DNA of 64,000 bases, taken from contig JAEULK010000054.1 in NCBI GenBank assembly GCA_016793775.1, forward strand, positions 1 through 64,000, given 5' to 3'. Source of the DNA: Sphingopyxis sp. (GTDB taxonomy: Bacteria; Pseudomonadota; Alphaproteobacteria; Sphingomonadales; Sphingomonadaceae). Shown here piece after piece: positions 37,913-45,677 of the stretch. The first letter of the stretch is position 1. Every line of letters begins with the position of its first letter. Under the pieces are notes generated by a model, which did not search any database, had not been told where the DNA came from, and saw only the letters and a list, made by a program, of their open reading frames with translations. The translations under genes were made by a program, and so were the position numbers.

Positions 37913-38338
37913 ATGACCAAATGCGTCCGCCTCCTGCTCCCGCTGCTCACCGCGCTGGCGCCGCTGTCGTTGGCCTTCGCCGCGCCCGCGCTGGCGCAGG
38001 ACGACAGCCTGGCGATGTCGTCACAGCCGCCCGAAAAATTCTCCTTCCTGATCGCCTATGGCAAGGACGAATGTCCCGAGGCCGACGGCGACGAGATTGT
38101 CGTCTGCGCGCAGGAGCCCGAGGCCGACCGCTACCGCGTGCCCAAGGATTTGCGCGACGAACTGCGCGAAGAGTACAATGTCGGCGGCGGCAGCTGGGCC
38201 TCGGCGGTCGAGGGTTATGACAGCATCGCCCGCATCAGCCGCCCGAACAGTTGTTCGGCGGTCGGCAGCTACGGCTTCACCGGCTGCGCCAGCGCGGCGC
38301 TCCGCCAATGGTTCGAGGAACGGCGCAGCGGGCGCTAA
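37913..38338 (+). CDS. Exported hypothetical protein
   Basis: A 141-residue protein with a signal peptide (LLLPLLTALAPLSLAFAAPALAQ). The mature part contains DGDEIVVCAQEPEADRYRVP, a block seen in small secreted sphingomonad proteins, and two late cysteines (NSCSAVGSYGFTGC). The ATG at 37913 is preferred because it starts the signal peptide; an in-frame ATG lies 36 nt upstream. Function unknown. Confidence 0.72.
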   Translation: MTKCVRLLLPLLTALAPLSLAFAAPALAQDDSLAMSSQPPEKFSFLIAYGKDECPEADGDEIVVCAQEPEADRYRVPKDLRDELREEYNVGGGSWASAVEGYDSIARISRPNSCSAVGSYGFTGCASAALRQWFEERRSGR

Positions 38339-38428
38339 GCCGCTTGGAAACGCAGCGTTTCCGTCCCCGCGATTGACGCTGCCCCCCGGCCTCGCCTAGC
38401 CTGCCGTTCCCCCGAACAGGAGCTCCCC

Positions 38429-39064
38429 ATGCGCTACGCCCTCCCCCTCATCGCCATCGCCGCCGTCATCGCGGTCCCCGTCATTGCCCAGACCGGCGGC
38501 CCGGCGGGCGCCCCCGACAAGAGCCGCGTCGCCGCCGGAACCTATGCCGCCGACGTCAACCACACCCAGGTCGTATGGGAAGTCGATCATTTCGGCTTCA
38601 GCAAATATTCGGGCATCTTCGGCGAAGTCTCCGGCACTTTGGTGCTCGATCCCGCCAATCCCGCCGCGTCGAAGGTCGAGGTGACCATCCCTGTCGCCAA
38701 GGTCACGACCGCCAGCGCCGCGCTGACCGGCCATCTGCTGCGCGAGGGCAAGGACGGCGGCAAGCCCGATTTCTTCGGCCCCGCCCCCGCCGACGCCAAA
38801 TTCGTCTCGACCAAGGTGGTCCTCGACGACGACGGCGACGAGGCGAAGGTGACCGGCAACCTCACGCTGAACGGCGTGACCAAGCCGGTGACGCTCGACG
38901 TCGATTTCCACGGTGCGGGCGACAATCCCTACAACAGGAAGGCGACCGTGGGCTTCAGCGCCGAGACGGTGATCAAGCGCAGCGATTTCGGCATCGCTTT
39001 CGGCATCCCCGCGGTCAGCGACGCGGTCGAACTCGAAATCCACGCGGCGTTTGAGAGGCAATAG
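38429..39064 (+). CDS. YceI-family lipocalin-like periplasmic protein
   Basis: A 211-residue protein with a signal peptide (YALPLIAIAAVIAVPVIAQ). The YceI beta-barrel follows: YAADVNHTQVVWEVDHFGFSK, the DFFGPAPADAKFVSTKV block and GNLTLNGVTKPVTLDVDFHG. YceI proteins bind isoprenoid-like ligands in the periplasm. It stands alone; a palindromic repeat follows the stop by 18 nt. Confidence 0.9.
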   Translation: MRYALPLIAIAAVIAVPVIAQTGGPAGAPDKSRVAAGTYAADVNHTQVVWEVDHFGFSKYSGIFGEVSGTLVLDPANPAASKVEVTIPVAKVTTASAALTGHLLREGKDGGKPDFFGPAPADAKFVSTKVVLDDDGDEAKVTGNLTLNGVTKPVTLDVDFHGAGDNPYNRKATVGFSAETVIKRSDFGIAFGIPAVSDAVELEIHAAFERQ

Positions 39065-39082
39065 GCTCTCCATCCCCCCTTT

Positions 39083-39161
39083 CGTCATTCCCGCGAAAGC
39101 GGGAACCCAGCGTGGCATCAGCCTACCCACGCTCTGGGTCCCCGCTTTCGCGGGGATGACG
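39083..39161. repeat. Dispersed palindromic repeat, family C copy 2
   Basis: The ends cgtcattcccgcg and cgcggggatgacg are inverted (one mismatch), with inner stems around a variable centre. Read in frame it gives the familiar VIPAKAG...VPAFAGMT peptide, a known sign of this repeat class and not of a real gene. Family B arms at 21441, 59509, 61518 and 63624 are related. Confidence 0.88.
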
Positions 39162-39227
39162 AAGGTTGGTTCATCCCCCATCCATCGCCCACCGCCTAAC
39201 CTCCCCGCATCAAGAGGGAGGATCTTT

Positions 39228-39731
39228 ATGCGCCCCATCCTGCTCGCCGCCGCGACGCTCGCCGCCGCCACGCTCGCTGCCTCGCCCGCGTTTGCGCAAG
39301 CCAACCCCCAGATCGACTATCCCGCCTTCCAGGCGCTCACCGCCGCCGTCGCGCCGCAGCGCGCCGAGCGTCTCCTCGCCTTCGACGCCTTCAAGGCCGA
39401 GGCCGCGAAGCCCGGGGTGCTGCTCCTCGACGCCCGCTCGAAGGACGCCTTCGCGCGCGGCCACATCGCGGGCGCGGTCAACCTGCCGCTCACCGATTTC
39501 ACCGCCGAAAGTCTCGCTGCGGTGATCGGCGCCGATCCGAACCGCCCCATCTTCATCTACTGCAACAATAATTTCTCGAATCACCGGAGCCCCGTGCCCC
39601 TCAAATCGGCCCCGCTCGCGCTCAATATCCAGACCTTCATCAACCTCGTCGGCTATGGCTATCCCAATGTCCGCGAACTCGCCGACGTCGTCGATTTCAA
39701 CGACGCGCGCGTCGGCTGGGTCAAGGGATAG
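39228..39731 (+). CDS. Exported rhodanese-like protein
   Basis: A 167-residue protein with a signal peptide (LLAAATLAAATLAASPAFAQ). The rhodanese fold includes VLLLDARSKDAFARGHIAGAVNLP and the active-site cysteine in FIYCNNNFSNH. It is probably a periplasmic sulphurtransferase or phosphatase-like fold; the donor is unknown. The start at 39228 has a GGGAGGA box upstream; longer in-frame readings translate the palindromic repeat. Confidence 0.85.
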   Translation: MRPILLAAATLAAATLAASPAFAQANPQIDYPAFQALTAAVAPQRAERLLAFDAFKAEAAKPGVLLLDARSKDAFARGHIAGAVNLPLTDFTAESLAAVIGADPNRPIFIYCNNNFSNHRSPVPLKSAPLALNIQTFINLVGYGYPNVRELADVVDFNDARVGWVKG

Positions 39732-39815
39732 CGCTCCCCAATCTGTCATAAGCACCGCGTAAGAATCGGCACGGGGCCACCTTGCCCCTCCCCCATTCCC
39801 GCGAGGAGCTGAGTG

Positions 39816-40205
39816 ATGAGCGAACTGGTACGCGAAATCGTCGAGGTGAACGCCTTTGTCGTCGACGATGAGGAAAATCCGCAGCTGACCGTCGAGACCG
39901 AGGGTGTCGCCCCCACCGCGGGCTGGACCAACGTCCGGCTCGAGGCGCATATCTATATCGACCCGCCCGAGGACGGTTTTCAGGACTTCGACCTCGTCGG
40001 CGATCGCCCGGCCGATCCCGCCGCCGACGTCCTTACCCCCGTCGAGGCCGCCTGGGAAGGCCCGCTCGAGGATTGGCTGATCGGCGTGCGCGTCCATGCG
40101 ATCGACAATATGGTCGAGGAAGAGGTGTTCGAACTCGAGGATGACGAGGGCGACGACACCGACGAGGACGACGCCGACGACAGCGAAGACAGCAAGGCAG
40201 CCTGA
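39816..40205 (+). CDS. Acidic hypothetical protein
   Basis: A 129-residue strongly acidic protein. It opens MSELVREIVEVNAFVVDDEEN and ends in a long Asp/Glu run (EGDDTDEDDADDSEDSKAA). There is no signal peptide, membrane segment or recognised domain. The GAGGAG box 7 nt upstream supports the ATG at 39816. A strong hairpin follows. Function unknown. Confidence 0.65.
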   Translation: MSELVREIVEVNAFVVDDEENPQLTVETEGVAPTAGWTNVRLEAHIYIDPPEDGFQDFDLVGDRPADPAADVLTPVEAAWEGPLEDWLIGVRVHAIDNMVEEEVFELEDDEGDDTDEDDADDSEDSKAA

Positions 40206-40223
40206 CGGCCTTTCTGCCCCTCG

Positions 40224-40253
40224 GCCGGACCGCGGTCGCGCCCGCGGTCCGGC
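40224..40253. terminator. Bidirectional hairpin between convergent genes
   Basis: A perfect 12-bp stem (gccggaccgcgg with ccgcggtccggc) and a 6-nt loop between the acidic-protein gene and the convergent heme peroxidase gene. A short T-run follows on the plus strand. Confidence 0.6.
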
Positions 40254-40266
40254 GCCGTTTCGCCCT

Positions 40267-41946
40267 TCAGGGCACGGTGACACCCGAAAAATTGGCGAGG
40301 TCGGCAACGGTGAAGTCGCCCGGCACCGCCGAATTCAGCGTCGGGGTAAAGGGCGCGGCGGCATTGAGATAGCTGTCGCTGTCGCGCTTCAGCATCCGCA
40401 CGAAGGTTTCGGCGACGATCCGCGCGCCGACCGGCCCCAGTTGATTGCCGCCGCCGCGCACCATCGCCTCGCGCAGCACATAATACCACAGCGGCGTCTT
40501 CTGGAGCAGCAGCCCGCCGCTCGCGTCGAGCAGCGCCGCCTCGCCTGCGGGCAGGCCCTGCTTCAGCTCGGCGGCGGTCAGCGGCGCGACGCCGAACTGC
40601 GCCGCCATGCCCTGCCCGCTCGGCAGCCCCAGCGCCATGCCGCGGATCAAGTTGCGCTTGGCCAGGATCGCCATCATCCCCGAAAAACCCGGCAGCAGGT
40701 CGAGCGCCGGGGCCAGCACGCTGTCGATCTGATGCGCGTTATTGAACACCGCCACATTGAACCCGGTTTCAAAAAAGGCGTTGAAATCGACCACCCAGTT
40801 CGAAAACACCGGCAGCAACGGGCTCCGGATGAAGGCGAAGACGTCGGACATCGGCTTGGTCCGCAATTCGGCGTTCAGCCAATATTCCTCGCGGATCATG
40901 CTGTGCCCGAAACGATAGGCGGCGACCGAAAATTCGACCGGCATCGCAAAGGCGCTACCCGGCGCCGCGGTGACGCTCGCCATCGCCGCATCGACCGCCG
41001 TCTGGCCGCAGATGCGCCGCAGGAAGTCGTGCACCACCGCCCATTGATAATGATGCGTGACCAGCCGCTTCGCCTCGACGAAGATATCGCCCGCGAAGCC
41101 TGCGGCGACCAGCCCGTCGATCACCTTGTTGTGGAATTTCAGCATCATGTGGTGGAGCTGCGACACGATCAGATTTTCATCGTTGCGCGGGTCGCCGAGC
41201 AGCGCGGTGTTGGTCGTCGGGGCGCGCGGCAGGTCCGAATTGAGCTGGACGTTCATCGGCCCGGTGCCGTCGCCCCCGCCCGGCCCGCCGACCCCGAAAT
41301 TCTGGTTGGTCCCGATCAGCAACCGTACCGCGGTCGGCGGCCCCGACGCGGGGAATTGGTACAGGAAAGCATCTACTGCGGGTCCCTGGCCATAGACCGC
41401 ATCGAGGTCGACTGCGGGCGAGCGCATATTGGGGATCGTCGTCGCATCCTGCTCGACATCGAGCTTGGAATCGACGTCGAGCGTGATGTCATGATCGACG
41501 AACTGGCCGAAATAGGTGAAGCCCGCCGGGATCGTCGAGGCCGCGCCCGGCCCGCGCGTCGCATCGGCCATGAAATCGCCGAGTTGTTCGACCAGCGCGA
41601 TCGTCGCGGCGTCGAAGGGCAATTTCGTCGCCTTGCGCGTCGCCGCGCTCGACATATAGCCGAATTTGTCGCTGCACGGAGTGCGCCACCGCCACCAGGG
41701 GAACCAGCGCAGCGGGATCTTCAGCCCATGAAAGCGCTTGGCATTGCCGCGCAGCGCCAGCGCCGACGCCTGCTTCTCGCGGTCGATCTGCGGCAACGTC
41801 CCCTTTTGCTGGCGCAGGCTTGTCTCGATCGCCACGACGCGGCTGGCGCTGCTCAGCCCCGCGACGATATCCTTGGGTTTCTTCACCGTCGGGCGAGCGT
41901 CGATCCGGCTCGCCGCCGTAGTTTTCTTGGTCTCTTTCTTGGGCAT
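40267..41946 (-). CDS. Animal-type heme peroxidase
   Basis: A 559-residue member of the animal heme peroxidase superfamily. The distal histidine is H152 in FGQFVDHDITLD, followed by a Ca-site-like region, and the proximal histidine is H348 in YRFGHSMIREEY. No signal peptide is seen; the N-terminus is Lys-rich (PKKETKKTT). Bacterial members oxidise halides or organics with peroxide, but the substrate here is unknown. The ATG at 41946 has an AGGAC box; an earlier in-frame start lacks family similarity. A 9-bp dyad lies 20 bp upstream. Confidence 0.9.
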   Translation of the reverse strand: MPKKETKKTTAASRIDARPTVKKPKDIVAGLSSASRVVAIETSLRQQKGTLPQIDREKQASALALRGNAKRFHGLKIPLRWFPWWRWRTPCSDKFGYMSSAATRKATKLPFDAATIALVEQLGDFMADATRGPGAASTIPAGFTYFGQFVDHDITLDVDSKLDVEQDATTIPNMRSPAVDLDAVYGQGPAVDAFLYQFPASGPPTAVRLLIGTNQNFGVGGPGGGDGTGPMNVQLNSDLPRAPTTNTALLGDPRNDENLIVSQLHHMMLKFHNKVIDGLVAAGFAGDIFVEAKRLVTHHYQWAVVHDFLRRICGQTAVDAAMASVTAAPGSAFAMPVEFSVAAYRFGHSMIREEYWLNAELRTKPMSDVFAFIRSPLLPVFSNWVVDFNAFFETGFNVAVFNNAHQIDSVLAPALDLLPGFSGMMAILAKRNLIRGMALGLPSGQGMAAQFGVAPLTAAELKQGLPAGEAALLDASGGLLLQKTPLWYYVLREAMVRGGGNQLGPVGARIVAETFVRMLKRDSDSYLNAAAPFTPTLNSAVPGDFTVADLANFSGVTVP

Positions 41947-41965
41947 AGGGTCCTCCACGCGTGAT

Positions 41966-41986
41966 CGAAGCGAAAAATTCGCTTCG
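41966..41986. promoter_or_regulatory. Inverted repeat upstream of heme peroxidase
   Basis: Arms cgaagcgaa (41966-41974) and ttcgcttcg (41978-41986) flank a 3-nt centre, 20 bp from the peroxidase ATG. It could be an operator or a 5'-UTR hairpin. Confidence 0.4.
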
Positions 41987-42251
41987 TTACCGGGTGCGAC
42001 CGCTTGCTGTTCTGGTGACGCCGAAGAACAACTTCGACTCATGCTCTATATACTAGAATCCGGCGCGAAAGAAATCCATCTTGACTTAATCAAATCTTCA
42101 CCAATCCCTTTTTCCTTATGCCATGTGATGGGCGGGTGATGCCGCCGTCGCGATAACATCATGCCGCCAGCGCGCGCATTCGCCCTGCCATTCGCGCAAT
42201 TTTCGCTTCTCCCTCTTGCGTCCCGCGACATTTTGCATCATTGGGGCGGCC

Positions 42252-42302
42252 ATGCGCGGCAACGCCCTCCTTCTTCTGCGACTTACACGCCCTTGGGCGT
42301 GA
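42252..42302 (+). CDS. leuL: leuA leader peptide (leucine attenuator)
   Basis: A 16-codon ORF reading M-R-G-N-A-L-L-L-L-R-L-T-R-P-W-A, with four consecutive leucine codons and a fifth two codons later. A GGGG box precedes the ATG at normal spacing. It ends 83 nt before leuA. Runs of the pathway's end-product codon just upstream of its first gene are the hallmark of ribosome-mediated attenuation. It is too short for ordinary gene callers. Confidence 0.7.
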   Translation: MRGNALLLLRLTRPWA

Positions 42303-42344
42303 CACTGGCTGCGCGCTAGTCGCGGCCACCCGCTCAAGGGTCCG
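42286..42344 (+). promoter_or_regulatory. Alternative RNA pairings downstream of the leu leader
   Basis: Three exclusive pairings are visible. (1:2) CACGCC 42286-42291 with GGCGTG 42296-42301, over the leader stop. (2:3) CCTTGGGCG 42291-42299 with CGCTCAAGG 42331-42339, 9 bp with one G-U. (3:4) CGG..ACCC 42323-42331 with GGGT-CCG 42338-42344. Ribosome stalling at the Leu codons would free strand 2. No U-run follows 3:4, so the output (termination or otherwise) is unresolved. Confidence 0.5.
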
Positions 42345-42385
42345 ATCGACACCGCATCGCAACCACCAGAAGAAGTTTTCATCCC

Positions 42386-44050
42386 ATGACCATGCTCCGC
42401 GACCCCTCGGTCAAATATAGCGCCTTTCCGCAGGTACCGCTCGCCAACCGCGAATGGCCCGGCCGCGTCACCACCAAGGCGCCGATCTGGCTCTCCACCG
42501 ATATGCGCGACGGCAATCAGGCGCTCATCGACCCGATGGATGCCGAAAAGAAGGCGCGTTTCTTCGACCTGCTCGTCCGCGTCGGGCTGAAGGAGATCGA
42601 GGTCGGCTTTCCCAGCGCCGGCGCGACCGAGTTCGACTTCATCTCGAACCTCGTCCGCTCGGGCCGCATCCCGGGCGACGTGACGCCGCAGGTGCTGACC
42701 CAAAGCCGCGCCGACCTCATCCGCACCAGCTTCGACAGCCTCGCCGGCGCCAAGACCGCGATCGTCCACGTCTATAATGCGGTCAGCCCCGCCTGGCGCC
42801 GGATCGTCTTCAACATGGAGATGCCCGAGATCAAGCAAATCGCGATCGAGGGCGCGAAGCAGCTGCGCGACAATGCCGCGCGCCTGCCGCAAACCGACTG
42901 GCGTTTCGAGTACAGCCCCGAAACCTTCTCGACCGCCGAGCTGGATTTCAGCATCACCTGCTGCGAAGCGGTGATGGACATCCTCCGACCCACCGCCGAC
43001 AACCCGATCATCCTCAACCTGCCCGCGACGGTCGAGGCGGCGACCCCCAATATCTACGCCGACCAGATCGAATATTTCGCGAAGAACCTGCCGAACCGCG
43101 ACCGCGCGATCATCAGCCTGCACACCCACAACGACCGCGGCACCGGCGTCGCGGCGGCCGAGCTCGGCCTGCTCGCGGGCGCCGACCGCGTCGAGGGCTG
43201 TTTGTTCGGCAATGGCGAGCGCACCGGCAACTCGTGCCTCGTCACCATCGCGCTCAACATGTACACGCAGGGCATCGACCCCGAACTCGACTTCTCGAAC
43301 ATCGACGAGGTCATCGCGACGGTCGAATATTGCAACCGGCTCCCAGTCCACCCGCGCCACCCCTATGGCGGCGAACTCGTCTACACCGCCTTCTCGGGCA
43401 GCCACCAGGACGCGATCAAGAAGGGCTTCGCCGCGCGCGAACGCCAGAATGACGAACGCTGGCAGGTCCCCTATCTACCCATCGACCCGGCCGACCTCGG
43501 GCGCAGCTATGAAGCGGTGATCCGCGTCAACAGCCAGTCGGGCAAGGGCGGCGTCGCCTGGGTGCTCGAACAGGACAAGGGGCTGAAACTGCCCAAGAAG
43601 ATGCAGGCGAGCTTCAGCCACATCGTCCAGGCGCTGGCGGACCAGACGAGCCGCGAACTCGGCGCCGAGGACATCTGGCAGGCGTTCGAGGGCCAATATC
43701 TGACCACCGAAGCCAAGCGCTTCCAACTCGTCGACTGGTCGGAAACCCACAACGGCCCCGACCGCATCTTCGCCGGCAAGCTCACCATCGACGGCACCCC
43801 GCGCAGCGTCAGCGGCCGCGGCAACGGCCTGATGTCGAGCGTCATCGCCGCGCTGAGCGAAAGCGGCGGCCCGGTGATGGACATCGTCGATTACAGCGAG
43901 CACGCGATCGGCCAGGGCAGCAATGTGCAGGCCGCCGCCTATGTCGAATGCCGCACCGCCGACGGGCGCAGCCTGTTTGGCTGCGGCCTCGACACCGACG
44001 TGGCGACGGCGAGTGTGCGGGCGATCCTGTCGGCGGCGAATGGGGCGTGA
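42386..44050 (+). CDS. leuA: 2-isopropylmalate synthase
   Basis: A 554-residue enzyme condensing acetyl-CoA and 2-oxoisovalerate, the first committed step to leucine. The catalytic TIM barrel has the DMRDGNQ block (39-45) and the metal ligands in SLHTHNDRG (H246, H248). The C-terminal regulatory domain (about 430-550) binds leucine for feedback. The length matches the long LeuA type 2 (yeast/Corynebacterium-like) form. It is preceded by the leucine leader. leuB and leuCD are not in the window. Confidence 0.95.
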   Translation: MTMLRDPSVKYSAFPQVPLANREWPGRVTTKAPIWLSTDMRDGNQALIDPMDAEKKARFFDLLVRVGLKEIEVGFPSAGATEFDFISNLVRSGRIPGDVTPQVLTQSRADLIRTSFDSLAGAKTAIVHVYNAVSPAWRRIVFNMEMPEIKQIAIEGAKQLRDNAARLPQTDWRFEYSPETFSTAELDFSITCCEAVMDILRPTADNPIILNLPATVEAATPNIYADQIEYFAKNLPNRDRAIISLHTHNDRGTGVAAAELGLLAGADRVEGCLFGNGERTGNSCLVTIALNMYTQGIDPELDFSNIDEVIATVEYCNRLPVHPRHPYGGELVYTAFSGSHQDAIKKGFAARERQNDERWQVPYLPIDPADLGRSYEAVIRVNSQSGKGGVAWVLEQDKGLKLPKKMQASFSHIVQALADQTSRELGAEDIWQAFEGQYLTTEAKRFQLVDWSETHNGPDRIFAGKLTIDGTPRSVSGRGNGLMSSVIAALSESGGPVMDIVDYSEHAIGQGSNVQAAAYVECRTADGRSLFGCGLDTDVATASVRAILSAANGA

Positions 44051-44178
44051 CCCTCGGGGCGGGACTTACAATCCAGCCCCGCATCCCCATATAGTTCGCA
44101 TCGCGGCATGCGTTTTCCGTAGGCCGCCGCGACTGAGAGACATCCGCTGCGCTCCCGCTTACTGACAGGAGCCGCTCC

Positions 44179-44451
44179 ATGGACCAGCCACTTGCCGCCA
44201 CGCGCCGCACCAACAGCCATTTCCGCAAGCGCGCCACCCAACTGCCGACCGCCGACGCGCGGCGCCAGGGCGACATCAGCCAGCTCGCCTACCTCCAGAT
44301 GGGCGGTCGCGATCCCGCCATCGCCTTCCTCAACAGCGACCATGAAGCGCTCGGCGGCCGGCCGCTCGCTATCGCCACAGCCAGCGCCGACGGTTATGCC
44401 CGCGTCGCCGGCGTCATCCGCGCCTGGGCCGCGCCAGGGGACGCGGCATGA
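44179..44451 (+). CDS. Small protein with DUF2384 (MbcA/ParS/Xre toxin-binding) domain
   Basis: A 90-residue protein. The C-terminal half (AFLNSDHEALGGRPLAIATASADGYARVAGVIRAW, at positions 49-84) matches the MbcA/ParS/Xre antitoxin toxin-binding domain (DUF2384). The N-terminal half is basic and has no clear HTH. No RES-type toxin lies beside it, so it is a solitary domain. Its stop lies in a 29-nt tandem duplication linking it to the next gene. Confidence 0.7.
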   Translation: MDQPLAATRRTNSHFRKRATQLPTADARRQGDISQLAYLQMGGRDPAIAFLNSDHEALGGRPLAIATASADGYARVAGVIRAWAAPGDAA

Positions 44452-44491
44452 GCCGCGCGATGCCAGAGGACGCGGCATGAGCCGCGCGATG
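44434..44491. repeat. 29-nt tandem direct duplication at a gene junction
   Basis: Units 44434-44462 and 44463-44491 differ at one base (g/a at position 5). Each contains gcatgagccgcgcgatg. The duplication covers the stop of the DUF2384 gene and the start of the next, and creates a 10-codon mini-ORF (44448-44480) between them. Confidence 0.9.
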
Positions 44492-44710
44492 AACGTCACG
44501 CTCGACGAGGCCGGCGTCACCGACATGTGCCGCACCGCAGGCGTCGTGATCAGCGCGATCGAGCCGCTGCCGAACGGCGGCACCCGCCTCGTCTGCGTCT
44601 CGCCAGCCGATGCCGAACTGATGCTGAGCAAGCTCAGGAAGCATCTGATCGACGGCGAGGTCGTGCGCCATCGTTTCTATCGCGCGCCCGGCGCACCGGG
44701 CGGCTATTGA
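44477..44710 (+). CDS. Small hypothetical protein
   Basis: A 77-residue protein (MSRAMNVTLDEAGVTDMC at its start). The middle, VVISAIEPLPNGGTRLVCVSPADAELMLSKL, reads as an alternating strand-helix pattern; no family is recognised. An internal ATG at 44489 is an alternative start. It is coupled to the DUF2384 gene through the duplicated junction. Function unknown. Confidence 0.62.
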   Translation: MSRAMNVTLDEAGVTDMCRTAGVVISAIEPLPNGGTRLVCVSPADAELMLSKLRKHLIDGEVVRHRFYRAPGAPGGY

Positions 44711-44758
44711 TCGCGGCACGCGGTTGACGTGGGCGGGGCGCCGACGTCATGGAGGGTC

Positions 44759-45292
44759 ATGCTCAGCCACCGCCTCGCCCTCCCCGCCGACCTCGACGCC
44801 TTACGCGAGGTGATGGCGCTCGCCATCGCCGAACTGCAAAAGGGCTTCCTCACCCCCGAGCAGATCGTCGCAAGCAATGCCGTCATGGGCCTCGACACCC
44901 AGTTGATCGCCGACGGCACCTATTTCATCATCGAGGATGCGGGCGGCGCCATCGCCGGCTGCGGCGGCTGGTCGTACCGCGCCACCCTCTATGGCGGCGA
45001 CCACAGCAAGGATTTGCGCGATCCCGCCCCGCTCGATCCGCGCATCGACGCCGCGCGCATCCGCGCCATGTACACCCACCCGGCCTTCGCCCGCCGCGGT
45101 GTGGGCCGGCTCGTGATGCAACTCTGCGAGGATGCGGCGCGCGTCGCCGGCTTTTCCCGCGCCGAAATGATGGCGACGCTGTCGGGCGAACCGCTCTACC
45201 GGGCCTGCGGCTATACGCCTATCGAGCATGTCGAGACGCCCGGCCCGAACGGCGTCGGCGTCCCGCTGATCCGGATGAAAAAAACGCTCTAG
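44759..45292 (+). CDS. GNAT family N-acetyltransferase
   Basis: A 177-residue acetyltransferase. The acetyl-CoA loop is RRGVGRLV in MYTHPAFARRGVGRLVMQ (about 101-118), and the late strand contains YRACGYTPIEHVE. The start at 44759 has a GGAGGG box close upstream. The substrate is unknown. It converges with the DUF1801 pair, with only 7 nt between stops. Confidence 0.82.
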   Translation: MLSHRLALPADLDALREVMALAIAELQKGFLTPEQIVASNAVMGLDTQLIADGTYFIIEDAGGAIAGCGGWSYRATLYGGDHSKDLRDPAPLDPRIDAARIRAMYTHPAFARRGVGRLVMQLCEDAARVAGFSRAEMMATLSGEPLYRACGYTPIEHVETPGPNGVGVPLIRMKKTL

Positions 45293-45299
45293 ACAGGAA

Positions 45300-45677
45300 C
45301 TAGGCCTTGCCGGCGTTCAGCGCCGCCGCTGCCGCGAACAAGGCCTTCAGCGCCGATTCGTCGATCGCATCGCCCTCGGCGATGTCGATCGCCCGCCGGA
45401 CATTGCCGTCGAGGCTCGCGTTGAACAGCCGCTTGGGATCGTCCAGCGCCGCGCCCTTGGCAAAGGTCAGCTTGACCTTGTCCTTGTACGTCTCGCCGGT
45501 GCAGACGATCTTGCCGCCGGCGTACCAGGTCGGCACGCCGCGCCATTTCCATTCCTCGACCACATCGGGGATCGCCGCCTTGATGAGCGCGCGTGCCTCG
45601 GCCAGCGTCGCGCCGCGCCAGTCGCCAAGCTCGGCGATGCGGCCGTCGATCCGTTCGGCGGGGGTATTCTCGCTCAT
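45300..45677 (-). CDS. DUF1801 domain-containing protein
   Basis: A 125-residue YdhG-like protein. VVEEWKWRGVPTWYAGGKIVCTGETYKDKVKLTFAKGA (positions 39-76) is the DUF1801 core, with ADALDDPKRLF-like continuation. DUF1801 proteins form a small beta barrel and have no settled function; some resemble iron chaperone frataxin folds. It overlaps the upstream DUF1801-like gene by 4 nt, so the two related proteins are coupled. Confidence 0.82.
   Translation of the reverse strand: MSENTPAERIDGRIAELGDWRGATLAEARALIKAAIPDVVEEWKWRGVPTWYAGGKIVCTGETYKDKVKLTFAKGAALDDPKRLFNASLDGNVRRAIDIAEGDAIDESALKALFAAAAALNAGKA

Larger units (their letters stand above)
41947..42385. other. Long divergent intergenic region between heme peroxidase and leuA
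   Basis: This 439-nt gap is AT-rich at 42030-42125, which should hold the divergent promoters. TTGACT at 42083-42088 and ctatatact at 42042-42050 are possible elements, with no convincing pairing. It contains the dyad at 41966 and the leu leader at 42252. Confidence 0.5.

Noticed and set aside
39051-39227. N-terminal extension of the rhodanese gene
   Set aside because: It translates the palindromic repeat (VIPAKAG...PAFAGMT); the signal peptide begins at 39228.
40096-41964. 622-residue open frame antisense to the heme peroxidase
   Set aside because: Arginine/glutamine-rich shadow ORF with no domain; the minus-strand peroxidase has both heme ligands.
42286-42301. The CACGCC/GGCGTG hairpin as a terminator of the leu leader
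   Set aside because: The stem is only 6 bp with a 4-nt loop, overlaps the leader stop and has no U-run; it is better seen as the 1:2 element of an attenuator.
44434-44491. Two-unit direct repeat as a CRISPR array
   Set aside because: The units are adjacent with no spacers; it is a simple tandem duplication. No CRISPR-like array was found in the window.
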